A stretch of 64,000 nucleotides of DNA from positions 4,898,001-4,962,000 of the forward strand of contig NZ_JAGINU010000001.1 in the NCBI RefSeq assembly GCF_017876315.1. The letters run 5' to 3'. Shown piece after piece: positions 49,695 through 58,602 of this stretch (position 1 is the stretch's first letter; each line of letters opens with the position of its first letter). A program made the position numbers and the translations under genes. The notes beneath the pieces were generated by a model, which was given only the letters and a program-made list of their open reading frames with translations, was not told the DNA's origin and did no database searches. The DNA comes from Pseudonocardia parietis (GTDB lineage Bacteria; Actinomycetota; Actinomycetes; Mycobacteriales; Pseudonocardiaceae).

Positions 49695-50438
49695 TCAGCC
49701 CGCCTGCCGCCGGGGCCGGGGAGCCCCGAAGGAGGCCAGCAGACCGCCGTCGACGGCGACCGTCGAGCCGGTCATGTAGCTCGCCCCGGCCACCGCCCAC
49801 ACCACGTCGGCGATCTCCTCCGGCCGGCCGGGGCGGCCCAGCGGGATCCCGTCCACGACCGTCTCTCTCGAGCTCTCCGAGATACCGGCCGTCATCGTGG
49901 TGTCCACGAAGCCCGGGACGACCAGGTTCACCCGCACCCCGTGCGGGGCCAGCTCCATCGCCAGGGTCTGCGTCAGGCCGGACAGCCCGGCCTTCGCCGA
50001 GCCGTACGCGACGTCGCCCGGGTAGCCGCGCAGCCCGACGACCGCCCCGATGTTGATCACGACGGCGCCCGGCGACAGCAACCGGCGGGCCCCGCGTGCG
50101 ACACGGAACGCGCCGGTCAGGTTGGTCGTGAGGACCTCGTCCCAGGCGTCGTCGGTGAGCCTGTCCAGCCGCCCGCCCCGGTGCACCCCGGCGGCCTGGA
50201 CCAGCACGTCGACCGCCCCCGAGACCTCCTCGACAGCGGCGAGCGCACGCTGCACCGAACCGGCGTCGGCGATGTCGGCCGGGACCGGGAGCACCCGGTC
50301 CCGCACGGCGGCGGGCCAGCTCTGCGGGTCCACCGAGCGGGCGAGCACGTGCACGGTGTCGCCCTCGGCGAGGGCACGGTCGGTGACGGCCCGCCCGATC
50401 CCGCGCGAGCCGCCCGTCACCACCCAGGTCCGCCCCAC
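49695..50438 (-). CDS. SDR-family oxidoreductase
   Basis: The 247-residue SDR has TGGSRGIGRAVTDRALAEGD (cofactor motif), VQAAGVHRGG, and the catalytic YGSAKAGLSGLTQ with Ser upstream in INIGAVVGL; here the usual Ser position looks like Gly-Ala, so the catalytic Ser may be changed. GTG 50438 sits 3 bp after the hydrolase stop, which fixes the start; the frame is open far upstream only because of GC bias. It ends the operon 53879-49695 on the minus strand. Confidence 0.84.
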   Translation of the reverse strand: MGRTWVVTGGSRGIGRAVTDRALAEGDTVHVLARSVDPQSWPAAVRDRVLPVPADIADAGSVQRALAAVEEVSGAVDVLVQAAGVHRGGRLDRLTDDAWDEVLTTNLTGAFRVARGARRLLSPGAVVINIGAVVGLRGYPGDVAYGSAKAGLSGLTQTLAMELAPHGVRVNLVVPGFVDTTMTAGISESSRETVVDGIPLGRPGRPEEIADVVWAVAGASYMTGSTVAVDGGLLASFGAPRPRRQAG

Positions 50439-50440
50439 CG

Positions 50441-51250
50441 TCAGGTTCCCGAACCGGCCAGGAACCCCAGCAGCTCGGTGCGGTAGGTCTCGCCGTCCTC
50501 CAGGAACGGTGCGTGGCCGCAGCCACCGAACTCGACCAGCCGGGCGTCCGGGAACAGGGTGCGCGATGCGGCCACCGCGTCGAAGGAGACGAAACCGTCC
50601 TCCCGGCCGCACAGCAGCAGCACCGGCCGGTCGATGGCCGGCAGGATGTCGCGCTGGTCGATCTGCGCGAGGTCGCGCAGGGTGGCGTCGGCGCCCGGGC
50701 CGGCCTCCAGGAACGCCTGCCAGATGGACTGCACCACGGGCTCGCCGACCGGCTTCACGCAGACCGAGTCGGCGACCGCGCGGAACGTGCCGGGCCGGTC
50801 GGCGGCCAGGCCCGCGAGCACGCCCTCGACGTCGGCGGGCGTGCCGCCGTAGGGCCAGCCCTCGGCGGAGGTGTAGCGCGGGGTCGCGCCACCGGTGAGC
50901 ACCAGTCCGCCGAGGTTCGCGCCGAGCCGGCGGGCGGCCTCGACGACGACGGCGCCGCCGAGCGACCACCCGTTCAGCACCGGCTCGCGCAGGCCGAGGT
51001 GCTCGACCAGGGCGACCACGTCGGAGGCGATCGCCCCGATCGAGGTGTCGGCGAAGTCCTTGTCCGAGCGTCCGCACGCGCGGTGCTCGATCGTGGTGAC
51101 CGAGTACCCGGCGGCGAGCAGCGCGGTCAGCGTCGTGTCCCAGCAGCGCGCGTTCGCGGCCCAGCCGTGCACCAGCACGACCGGTCGTCCGGCTCCCGCG
51201 TGGTGTTCGTAGTAGACGTGCTTGCCGTTCTCCACCTCGAGGAACGCCAT
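50441..51250 (-). CDS. Alpha/beta hydrolase
   Basis: A 269-residue alpha/beta hydrolase. The oxyanion hole is VLVHGWAANARCWD, the nucleophile elbow GWSLGG, the acid LCGREDGFVS and the terminal histidine GGCGHAPFLED. It most resembles esterase or non-heme haloperoxidase-type hydrolases. ATG 51250 with AAGGAG nine bases upstream is chosen over the GTG at 51259. It sits between the CoA ligase and SDR genes, so it may open a lactone or ester in the same pathway. Confidence 0.87.
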   Translation of the reverse strand: MAFLEVENGKHVYYEHHAGAGRPVVLVHGWAANARCWDTTLTALLAAGYSVTTIEHRACGRSDKDFADTSIGAIASDVVALVEHLGLREPVLNGWSLGGAVVVEAARRLGANLGGLVLTGGATPRYTSAEGWPYGGTPADVEGVLAGLAADRPGTFRAVADSVCVKPVGEPVVQSIWQAFLEAGPGADATLRDLAQIDQRDILPAIDRPVLLLCGREDGFVSFDAVAASRTLFPDARLVEFGGCGHAPFLEDGETYRTELLGFLAGSGT

Positions 51251-51255
51251 GTCGA

Positions 51256-52800
51256 TCACTCCTTACCGGTCGTCTCGGCGTACTGCGTGCGCAGCCGCCG
51301 TTTGTCCGTTTTTCCGACGCTCGTGCGGGGCAGGGCGTCGACCGTGACGACGTTCTCGGGCAGCCACCACCGTGGCACCCGGCCGCCGAGCCGGGTCAGC
51401 AGCTGCTCCCCGCTCGCCCGGCACCCCCGCTCCAGGACGACGACCGCGAGCGGCCGTTCCTGCCACCGGCGGTGCGGCACCGCGACGACCGCCGCGTCGG
51501 CGACGTCGGGGTCGGCGAGCAGCGCCTCCTCCAACGCCGTCGAGCTGATCCACTCACCGCCGCTCTTGATCAGGTCTTTGGCCCGGTCGACGATCCGCAG
51601 CCGGCCGCCCGGGTCGATCGTGGCGACGTCGCCGGTGCGCAGCCAGCCGTCGACGAACCGGTCGGGGGCCTCACCGAGGTAGTACGACGTGGCCACCCAG
51701 GGCCCGCGCACCAGCAGCTCCCCGGACGCGACGCCGTCGTGGGGCAGGTCGGCGCCGTCGTCGTCGACGATCCGCCACTGCAGTCCCGGTAGCAGCCGCC
51801 CCTGGCCGCGGGTGCGCCGGTAGTGGTCCTCGTCGTCCGCGGGCGGTTCGATGTCGCGGGTGAAGGTCGCCATCGGCGAGATCTCGGTCATCCCCCAGCC
51901 CTGGAACACGGGCACGCCGAGCTCCTCCCAGCCCCGGATCAGCTCCAGCGACGGTGTCGACCCGCCCAGCACGAGGGCGCGCACCGAGGAGAGGTCCGTG
52001 CCGTCACGTCGCACGTGTTCGAGCAGGTCGGTCGCCACGGTCGGGACCATGCCGAGGTAGGTCACGCGCTCGCGCGCCACGATCCGCGCGATCTCCGGCA
52101 CGCTCGGGTGCGGACCGGGCAGGACCTGCTTCGCACCGGCCATCGTCGCCGCGAACGGCACACCCCACGCGTTGGCGTGGAACAACGGCACGACGTGCAG
52201 GACGGTGTCGCGGCCGGAGATCGCGTGCCCGTCGGCCAGGCAGGCGGCGAAGGTGTGCAGGTAGAGACCGCGGTGGGTGTAGCCGACACCTTTCGGGCGG
52301 CCGGTCGTGCCGGAGGTGTAGCAGAGCACGGCGAGATCGTGCTCGGAACGCTCCGGCGCGGCCGTCACCGGCGGGCCGTGGGCGACGAGCTCCTCGTAGG
52401 CGTCGCCGGAGTCGAGCACGCCCAGCTCCGGGTCGACCCCGTCGAGCAGGTGCATCAGGTCCGCGTCGGCGATGATCAGCCGGTCGTCGGCGTGCCCGGC
52501 GATGTAGGCGATCTCCTCCGCCGACAGCCGCAGGTTCAGCGTGTGCAGCACCGCCCCGGCCAGCGGGACCGCCGCATAGAGCTCGAGATGCCGGTGGTGG
52601 TTCCAGCACAGCGACCCCACCCGGTCCCCCGGCCGCACCCCGAGCCGCCGCAGCGCGCCGGCGATCCGGGTGACCCGCTCCCAGTACCGGGCGTAGTCGT
52701 AGCGGATCACCTCCTCGCCGCGGACGTAGCCGACGATCTCGCGGTGCGGGTGGTGGCGGCGCGCCCGGTCGGCGAACTCGGTGACGAGCAGTTCGGTCAC
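51256..52800 (-). CDS. AMP-forming fatty acid-CoA ligase-like protein
   Basis: The 514-residue ANL enzyme contains LCYTSGTTGRPKGVGYTHRG, WGMTEISPMATF, GWLRTGDVATIDPGGRLRIV and the C-terminal LPRTSVGKTDKRRL, with the catalytic Lys in SVGKTDK. It belongs to the medium/long-chain acyl-CoA ligase group. Its start overlaps the LLM gene's end by 4 bp; its stop lies just before the hydrolase start. The substrate acid is unknown but the operon (LLM monooxygenase, CoA ligase, hydrolase, SDR) fits breakdown of an oxygenated hydrocarbon or lipid. Confidence 0.89.
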   Translation of the reverse strand: MTELLVTEFADRARRHHPHREIVGYVRGEEVIRYDYARYWERVTRIAGALRRLGVRPGDRVGSLCWNHHRHLELYAAVPLAGAVLHTLNLRLSAEEIAYIAGHADDRLIIADADLMHLLDGVDPELGVLDSGDAYEELVAHGPPVTAAPERSEHDLAVLCYTSGTTGRPKGVGYTHRGLYLHTFAACLADGHAISGRDTVLHVVPLFHANAWGVPFAATMAGAKQVLPGPHPSVPEIARIVARERVTYLGMVPTVATDLLEHVRRDGTDLSSVRALVLGGSTPSLELIRGWEELGVPVFQGWGMTEISPMATFTRDIEPPADDEDHYRRTRGQGRLLPGLQWRIVDDDGADLPHDGVASGELLVRGPWVATSYYLGEAPDRFVDGWLRTGDVATIDPGGRLRIVDRAKDLIKSGGEWISSTALEEALLADPDVADAAVVAVPHRRWQERPLAVVVLERGCRASGEQLLTRLGGRVPRWWLPENVVTVDALPRTSVGKTDKRRLRTQYAETTGKE

Positions 52801-53840
52801 GATCCCGCCCGCACCCGCTCCCGCAGCGCGGGGACGACCTTGTCCGCGAGGTACGCGATCCGCTCCGAGCCGCTGTCCACCGGCTCACCGGGAAGCATCG
52901 CCCAGAAGTGCACGTCGCGGATCTGCGGCGTCGTGCGCAGCATCTCGGAGTAGTGGGTGATCGCGGCCTCGGCGTCCATCAGCTGGTAGGCCCCGGCCTC
53001 GATGATCTGTGCCGGGTCGGTGAAGCGCGGCGTCGACTCCGGCGGGCCGAACGCGCCCCAGGAGATGTACTCGTTGAGCTGGTAGAGCGCGTGCTGCCCG
53101 ATCTGCGACCAGACCTTCTCCGGGTCCTCGGCGACGATCGCCCACTGCCCGGCGTAGATCCGGGCGTCGGCGACCGGGCGCCCGAGCCGTTCGAGCGCGT
53201 CGAGGTAGCTGCGGTGGTGCGCGTTCTGGGTGGAGAGGAAGCCGTCGCCGATGCGGGCGGCCCGCTCGATCGCGGGGTCGGCCATCGCCCCGACCAGCAG
53301 CTGCGGTGTCGACTCGGGCACCGGGGTCACCGGCAGCGCGGGCAGCCGGTACCGCTTGCCCTCGTGTGGCTCCGCGGATCCCGACCAGGCGCGCCGGATG
53401 ACCTCGATGCCCTCCTCGAGCAGGCTCGGCCGCTGGGTGATCTTCTTCCCGAACGCCTCGAACTCGCGCACCCAGTAGCCCTGGCCGACGCCGAGGTCGA
53501 AGCGGCCGCCGGAGAGCAGCGACAGGGTCGCGGAGTCCTCGGCGAGGCGGACCGGGTCGTGCAGCGGCGAGACGATCAGGTTGGTGCCGATCCGCATCCG
53601 GGAGGTCCGCTGCGCGATCGCGGATCCGAGCACGAACGGGGACGGGCTGTAGCCGTCGTCGCAGAAGTGGTGCTCGGTCAGCCAGACCGAGTCGAGCCCC
53701 TTCTGCTCGGCCCAGCCGATCTGGTCGAGGACCTCGGAGTAGAACGAGCCGAACGACCGCTGCGGGTCGGGATTGCGGAAGTCGTACCACAGGCCGAAGG
53801 CCGGACCGGGCTGGGCAGGCGTCTCGCTCTGGCTCGTCAT
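52797..53840 (-). CDS. LLM-class flavin-dependent oxidoreductase
   Basis: A 347-residue luciferase-like enzyme with FGLWYDFRNPDPQRSFG at the N-terminus, VWLTEHHFCDDGYSPSPFV and FDLGVGQGYWVREFEAFGKK. It differs in sequence from the 47371 product, so the locus has two distinct LLM enzymes. ATG 53840 is used; ATG 53879 would add 13 residues with no similarity. It heads the minus-strand operon and is divergent from the phosphotransferase gene. The 134-bp gap shows no clear operator. Confidence 0.87.
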   Translation of the reverse strand: MTSQSETPAQPGPAFGLWYDFRNPDPQRSFGSFYSEVLDQIGWAEQKGLDSVWLTEHHFCDDGYSPSPFVLGSAIAQRTSRMRIGTNLIVSPLHDPVRLAEDSATLSLLSGGRFDLGVGQGYWVREFEAFGKKITQRPSLLEEGIEVIRRAWSGSAEPHEGKRYRLPALPVTPVPESTPQLLVGAMADPAIERAARIGDGFLSTQNAHHRSYLDALERLGRPVADARIYAGQWAIVAEDPEKVWSQIGQHALYQLNEYISWGAFGPPESTPRFTDPAQIIEAGAYQLMDAEAAITHYSEMLRTTPQIRDVHFWAMLPGEPVDSGSERIAYLADKVVPALRERVRAGS

Positions 53841-53974
53841 GCGGGCACTCTGGCCGTCGCCGTGATCGTTGTCACCCATGGTGCTCGGCGGTCGTTGTGG
53901 ACTCTTTCAAACGCCGCCCTCGTGCGCCATGCAACCCGGTGACGGGTGGTGCCGCGGCCCGTAGCGTGCCCGGG

Positions 53975-55030
53975 GTGGTGATCTCGACGCAGCCGGACTG
54001 GCTCTCCACCGACGTCGTCGACCTGGCGGCGCTGACCCGGTGGGGGAACCGGGAGGGCCTCTTCGGCGCCGTCTCCGACATCACCCGGATCGGCGGCGGC
54101 ACCCAGAACGTGGTGCTCCGTCTGCGCTGGGACGGGCGCGACCTCGTACTGCGCCGCCCGCCCGAGCACCCGCGCCCCGGCAGCGACAAGACGCTGCTGC
54201 GCGAGATCCGGGTGCTGTCCGCGCTGGCCGGCACGGATGTGCCGCACCCCGGTTTCGTCGCCGGCTGCACCGACACCGACGTGCTGGGCGTGGTCTTCTA
54301 CCTGATGGAGGCCGTCGACGGCGACAACCCGGGCGAGGAGCTCGGCGAGCCGTACCGCAGCGACGCGGATGCCCGCCACCGCGCGGCGCTGGACACCGCG
54401 ACCGCGGTCGCCCGGCTCGCCGCCGTCGACCACGAGGCCATCGGTCTCGGCGATCTCGGCCGCCCGGCGGGCTTCCTCGAGCGTCAGGTCCCCCGGTGGC
54501 TGGACCACCTCGCGTCCTACGACCAGGTCGCCGAGTACCGCGGCAACCGGCTGCCGCACGTCGCCGAACTCGCCGACTGGCTGCGCGAGCACCAACCCGA
54601 GCAGTCGTGTCCCGGGCTGGTGCACGGGGACTACCACCTCAACAACGTGCTGCTCGATCCCGTGACGCCGCGGGTCGCCGCCATCGTCGACTGGGAGATG
54701 TGCACGATCGGCGACCCGCTGCTCGACCTGGGCTGGCTGCTGGTCACCTGGCCCGAGGGCGCGGACCCCGCCGCCCTCACCGGCGGCCCGCTCGCGGACC
54801 TGGGCGGGCTGCCGGGGCGTGCGGAGCTGATCGAGGCCTACGCCGCGCACAGCGACCGGGACCTGTCCGCGATCGAGTGGTACACCGTGCTCGCCGGGTT
54901 CAAGCTCGCCATCGTGATCGAGGGGACCTACGCCCGGTCCCTGGCCGGCGAGGCCGACCCGGAGGTGGGGCTGCGCCTGCACCGCGCAGCCGTAGCCCGC
55001 CTGGAGTACGCCGCCACCCTGGCTCGCTGA
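53975..55030 (+). CDS. Phosphotransferase-family protein (aminoglycoside phosphotransferase fold)
   Basis: The 351-residue kinase-like protein has LVLRRPPEHPRPGSDKTLLR (ATP-site Lys/Arg loop), the catalytic LVHGDYHLNNVLLDP and the metal-binding VDWEMCTIGDPLLDLGWL. It is the soluble type related to the N-terminal kinase domain of human ACAD10/11, which phosphorylates 4-hydroxy acyl-CoAs. That link, with an ACAD10/11-like dehydrogenase at 42758, is inference. GTG 53975 (GTG GTG ATC TCG) is taken as start. Confidence 0.86.
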   Translation: MVISTQPDWLSTDVVDLAALTRWGNREGLFGAVSDITRIGGGTQNVVLRLRWDGRDLVLRRPPEHPRPGSDKTLLREIRVLSALAGTDVPHPGFVAGCTDTDVLGVVFYLMEAVDGDNPGEELGEPYRSDADARHRAALDTATAVARLAAVDHEAIGLGDLGRPAGFLERQVPRWLDHLASYDQVAEYRGNRLPHVAELADWLREHQPEQSCPGLVHGDYHLNNVLLDPVTPRVAAIVDWEMCTIGDPLLDLGWLLVTWPEGADPAALTGGPLADLGGLPGRAELIEAYAAHSDRDLSAIEWYTVLAGFKLAIVIEGTYARSLAGEADPEVGLRLHRAAVARLEYAATLAR

Positions 55031-55127
55031 CCCGCTGACCCAGGGCCCGAACGGGGGTGATCGCCGTTCGACTGCGGATCGGTGCCACGGATGGCACCGA
55101 TCGGCACGCATCGGATGATCTCTCCCC

Positions 55128-55199
55128 GCCGGCTACGGCGGAACCTGGCTCGCCGGCTACGGCGGCACCGGATCTGCCGGCTACGACGGCACCGAGTCC
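55128..55199. repeat. 24-bp tandem repeat, three units, at the SRPBCC gene 3' end
   Basis: Units beginning GCCGGCTACGGCGGCACC run 55128-55151, 55152-55175 and 55176-55199 with a few substitutions. The SRPBCC stop codon (55181-55183, minus strand) lies inside the last unit. Confidence 0.85.
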
Positions 55200-55684
55200 G
55201 CCGAGCTCGCGGCCTCGGTCGCGAGCTCGTCCAGGTGGGCCAGCGAGTTCACCAGGTGATCCCGCGGGAACGGCGGGAACTCGATGTACTCGCGTACCGG
55301 GGCCGGCACCGCCGACCAGTCGAAGGTCAGCGTCACCTCGGTCGCCCCGTCCGTGGCCGGGGCGAGGTCGTAGCGCCACACCCAGCCGCCGAAGCCGAGC
55401 GTGCCCGTCCCGTCGTCCTGCCCCGGCTGCCAGGCGATCGCCCGGGGCGGGTCGAGCACCTCGACCCGGTTGGCCATCTCGTAGTGCCCGGCCGGGTGGT
55501 TGGCGTGGTACATCGCGATCCGGAACACCTGCCCGCGGTCCGTGATCCGCTCCCCGTCGAGCGACTCGCGCACCCATCCGGTGCCGTCGATCGCGGCGTG
55601 CCGGGACGGGTCGGTGAGCACGGCGAACACACTCTCCGGTGCTGCACCGATCGTCCGGGTCACGGCCATGGTCTCGTCGCTCAT
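55181..55684 (-). CDS. SRPBCC-family protein
   Basis: The 167-residue START/SRPBCC-fold protein (AVTRTIGAAPESVFAVLTDP, then RVEVLDPPRAIAWQPGQDD and a C-terminal helix) is of the polyketide cyclase/AHSA1-like type. It binds a hydrophobic ligand or acts as a small hydrolase or cyclase; no role is proven. ATG 55684 has a GGAGG site. The C-terminus runs into the 24-bp tandem repeat. Confidence 0.82.
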   Translation of the reverse strand: MSDETMAVTRTIGAAPESVFAVLTDPSRHAAIDGTGWVRESLDGERITDRGQVFRIAMYHANHPAGHYEMANRVEVLDPPRAIAWQPGQDDGTGTLGFGGWVWRYDLAPATDGATEVTLTFDWSAVPAPVREYIEFPPFPRDHLVNSLAHLDELATEAASSADSVPS

Positions 55685-55884
55685 CGTCGAACCTCCAGCT
55701 CGTCGGGTCGCGGTCGTTCCGCATCCCCCGGGAGTACCGACCGGGAGCGGCACCGCGACTCATCGCCGGCCCAGGATGTCGCGGCGACTGTGATTTGCCA
55801 CACGGCTCGGGGCGGCGCACCATCGTCGTGGTCCCTGCGCAACGGGTGCCGGGACGACCACGACGCAGGGCACGGTGATCGAGC

Positions 55885-57636
55885 GTGGCCACGACGACCC
55901 CCACTCCCATCGAGATCCCGGCACGCCCGCGGGCGGGCAAGGGGTCACGGTTCCTGAGGATGCTGGGGACGACAGACCCGAAGGACATCGCGATCCTCTA
56001 CCTGGTCACGTCGTTCGGCTTCTTCATGGCCGGTGGGGCGATGGCGTTGCTGATCCGGGCCGAGCTCGCCCGCCCGGAGCTGCAGTTCCTCTCGACCGAG
56101 CAGTACAACCAGCTGTTCACCCAGCACGGCACGATCATGCTGCTGCTCTACGCGACACCGATCCTGTTCGGATTCGCGAACTACATCCTGCCGCTGCAGA
56201 TCGGCGCCCCGGACGTCGCGTTCCCGCGGCTCAACGCCTTCTCCTACTGGTTGTTCCTGTTCGGTGGGCTGATCGTGCTGTCCGCCTTCGTGACGCCGGG
56301 CGGTGCACCGGACTTCGGCTGGTTCGCCTACACCCCGCTGTCGAGCGCGACCTACTCACCGGGCGTCGGCGGGGACCTCTGGGCGTCCGGGCTGATCGTC
56401 TCCGGACTGGGCACGATCCTCGGGGCGGTCAACATGCTCACGACGATCATCTGCCTGCGGGCACCCGGAATGACGATGTTCCGGATGCCGATCTTCACCT
56501 GGAACATCCTCTTCACCTCGATCCTCATCCTGGTCGCGTTCCCGATCCTGACCGCCGCCCTGTTCGGCCTGCTGGCCCAGCGCCACCTGGACGCCCAGAT
56601 CTACGACCCCGACAACGGCGGGGTGATTCTCTGGCAGCACCTGTTCTGGTTCTTCGGCCATCCCGAGGTCTACATCGTGGCGCTGCCGTTCTGGGGGATC
56701 GTGACCGAGATCTTCCCGGTGTTCAGCCGCAAACCGCTGTTCGGCTACAAGAGCCTGATCTTCGCCAGCGTCGCCGTCACCGTGCTGTCGCTCGTGGTCT
56801 GGGCGCACCACATGTACGCCACCGGAGCGGTACTCCTCGCGTTCTTCTCACTGATGACGTTCCTGATCGCGATTCCGACCGGGATCAAGTTCGTCAACTG
56901 GATCGGCACCCTCTGGCGCGGCAAGCTCACCTTCGAGACACCGATGCTGTTCGCGCTCGGGTTCCTGGCCACGTTCCTGTTCGGCGGAGTGACCGGCGTG
57001 CTGCTCGCCATGCCGCCGGTCGGGTTCCACGTGTCGGACACCTACTTCGTGGTCGCGCACTTCCACTACGTCCTGTTCGGCACGATCGTGTTCGCGACCT
57101 TCGGCGGGGTCTACTTCTGGTTCCCGAAGATGACCGGCCGGTTCCTGGGCGAGACCCTCGGCAAGATCCACTTCTGGCTGACCTTCGTCGGTTTCCACCT
57201 GACGTTCCTGGTGCAGCACTGGCTGGGCAACGAGGGCTACCCGCGTCGCTACGCCGACTACCTGCCTACCGACGGGTTCACCGCGCTGAACATGATCTCC
57301 TCGATCGGCGCGTTCGTGCTCGGTGCCTCGATGCTGCCCTTCCTCTACAACGTGTTCCACAGCTACCGGTTCGGCCGGGCGGTCACCGTCGACGACCCGT
57401 GGGGCTTCGGGAACTCGCTGGAGTGGGCGACCTCCTGCCCGCCGCCCCGGCACAACTTCACCGAGCTGCCCCGGATCCGCTCCGAACGCCCGGCGTTCGA
57501 CCTGCACTACCCGCACCTGGCCGAGCGGGCCCGCGCCGAGGCCCACGCCGGGAGCAAGAAGCCGCAGGCGGCCGAGGTCGCCTCGCAGAAGGTGGGCAAG
57601 GAGGCGCAACCGGACGACGACCCCCGCTCGGTCTAG
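55885..57636 (+). CDS. ctaD: Cytochrome c oxidase subunit I
   Basis: The 583-residue protein has 12 transmembrane helices and all metal-site residues: QHGTIMLLLYA (low-spin heme His), FFGHPEVYIVALP (CuB His with the cross-linked Tyr), HHMYATG, and VVAHFHYVLFGT with two heme histidines. It is the catalytic subunit of an aa3-type heme-copper oxidase. The basic C-terminal tail is longer than usual. GTG 55885 is the likely start; inverted arms CGTCGTGGTC and GACCACGACG (55824-55865) lie just upstream and may fold in the leader. No other oxidase subunit is nearby, so it is an orphan copy. Confidence 0.94.
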   Translation: MATTTPTPIEIPARPRAGKGSRFLRMLGTTDPKDIAILYLVTSFGFFMAGGAMALLIRAELARPELQFLSTEQYNQLFTQHGTIMLLLYATPILFGFANYILPLQIGAPDVAFPRLNAFSYWLFLFGGLIVLSAFVTPGGAPDFGWFAYTPLSSATYSPGVGGDLWASGLIVSGLGTILGAVNMLTTIICLRAPGMTMFRMPIFTWNILFTSILILVAFPILTAALFGLLAQRHLDAQIYDPDNGGVILWQHLFWFFGHPEVYIVALPFWGIVTEIFPVFSRKPLFGYKSLIFASVAVTVLSLVVWAHHMYATGAVLLAFFSLMTFLIAIPTGIKFVNWIGTLWRGKLTFETPMLFALGFLATFLFGGVTGVLLAMPPVGFHVSDTYFVVAHFHYVLFGTIVFATFGGVYFWFPKMTGRFLGETLGKIHFWLTFVGFHLTFLVQHWLGNEGYPRRYADYLPTDGFTALNMISSIGAFVLGASMLPFLYNVFHSYRFGRAVTVDDPWGFGNSLEWATSCPPPRHNFTELPRIRSERPAFDLHYPHLAERARAEAHAGSKKPQAAEVASQKVGKEAQPDDDPRSV

Positions 57637-57660
57637 ACACCGGCCGGCCGGCTCCCTCAG

Positions 57661-57790
57661 CCGCCCAAGCGCCGCACCGACTCACCCACCCGACCGCCGC
57701 ACCGACTACCCAGCCGCGGCACCGACTCACCCGCCCGACCGCGGAATCGACTCATCCGCCCAACCGCGGTACCGACTCACCCGCCCAACC
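57661..57790. repeat. Imperfect 21-25-bp tandem repeat, about five units
   Basis: Units of the form CCGCCCAACCGCGGTACCGA followed by CTCA repeat with small length changes from 57661 to about 57790. The repeat spans the gap after ctaD and the last codons of the LldR-type gene, whose stop is at 57777-57779. No gene is encoded. Confidence 0.85.
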
Positions 57791-58484
57791 GCCCGTGGAA
57801 GGCCCGGATGTGCGCCTCGATCCGGTCGGCCGCGAGGTCACCCTCGCCGTCGGCGAGCGCGGCGTGGATCTCGTGATGCTCGGCCCGCAGCCGCGCCCGC
57901 AGCGGCGGCCAGTCGCCGTCGCCGTACATCGCGTCGAGCAGGGTGCCGCGCACGGACTCGCGGATCGCCGTCGTCAGCTCCCCCACCAGGCGGTTCCCGG
58001 CGGCCTCGGCGATCGCGACGTGGAAGGCGGCGTCCGCCTCACCGAACGCTGCCCGGTCGAGGTCGGCGTCCATCTCCTCCAGCGTCGCGCGGATCCGCAA
58101 CAGCCCGGCCGCGGTGTGCCGGCGGGCGGCCAGCCCCGCGGAGAACCGCTCGAGCATCACCCGGGCCTCGGTGACGTCGTCGAACGGGAACGAATCGACG
58201 GCCAGGTGCAGCCGCAGCACCCGGCCGAGCGCCCGCGCCGGCGCCGGGACGACGACGGTGCCGGAGTCCGTGCCGGTGCCGACCTGCGAACGGATCACGC
58301 CCTGGGCCTGCAGCACCCGCAGCGCCTCGCGCACGGCCTGGCGGCTCGCGCCCAGCCGCGCCGCGAGCTCGCGCTCCGGGGGCAGCCGGTCACCCGGGCG
58401 CCACTCCCCCGACGTCAGGCGCTGCTCGACGTACTCCAGCACCATCTCGTAGGTGGCCGGGCGCGCACTGCGGGTGTCGGTCAC
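57777..58484 (-). CDS. FadR-subfamily GntR regulator, LldR-like
   Basis: The 235-residue regulator has the GntR winged helix (LPPERELAARLGASRQAVRE, LRVLQAQGVIRSQVGTGTDS) and an FCD ligand domain (FGEADAAFHVAIAEAAGNRL, with metal-ligand histidines in EHHEIHAAL). It is divergent from lutABC, with two identical palindromes between, as for LldR/LutR lactate regulators. GTG 58484 is preceded by AGGGGGA; the frame is open to 58751 but that DNA is the shared promoter. Lactate is the likely inducer by analogy. Confidence 0.88.
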   Translation of the reverse strand: MTDTRSARPATYEMVLEYVEQRLTSGEWRPGDRLPPERELAARLGASRQAVREALRVLQAQGVIRSQVGTGTDSGTVVVPAPARALGRVLRLHLAVDSFPFDDVTEARVMLERFSAGLAARRHTAAGLLRIRATLEEMDADLDRAAFGEADAAFHVAIAEAAGNRLVGELTTAIRESVRGTLLDAMYGDGDWPPLRARLRAEHHEIHAALADGEGDLAADRIEAHIRAFHGRLGG

Positions 58485-58535
58485 GTCGTCCCCCTGAGGC
58501 CGGCGGTCGCCGAAGCATCGGCTTCGAGGTTGTCC

Positions 58536-58568
58536 TGGTCCGACCATAGCGCTACCTTGGTCCGACCA
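58536..58568. promoter_or_regulatory. Two identical GntR/FadR-type operators between LldR-like gene and lutA
   Basis: TGGTCCGACCA occurs at 58536-58546 and 58558-58568, 22 bp apart, in the 118-bp divergent gap. The TGGT-N3-ACCA form is the known FadR/LldR-type site; two copies on the same helix face suggest cooperative binding. Confidence 0.85.
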
Positions 58569-58602
58569 CACCCCCTCCGCCCACCACGTCACCGGAGGTT
58601 CC

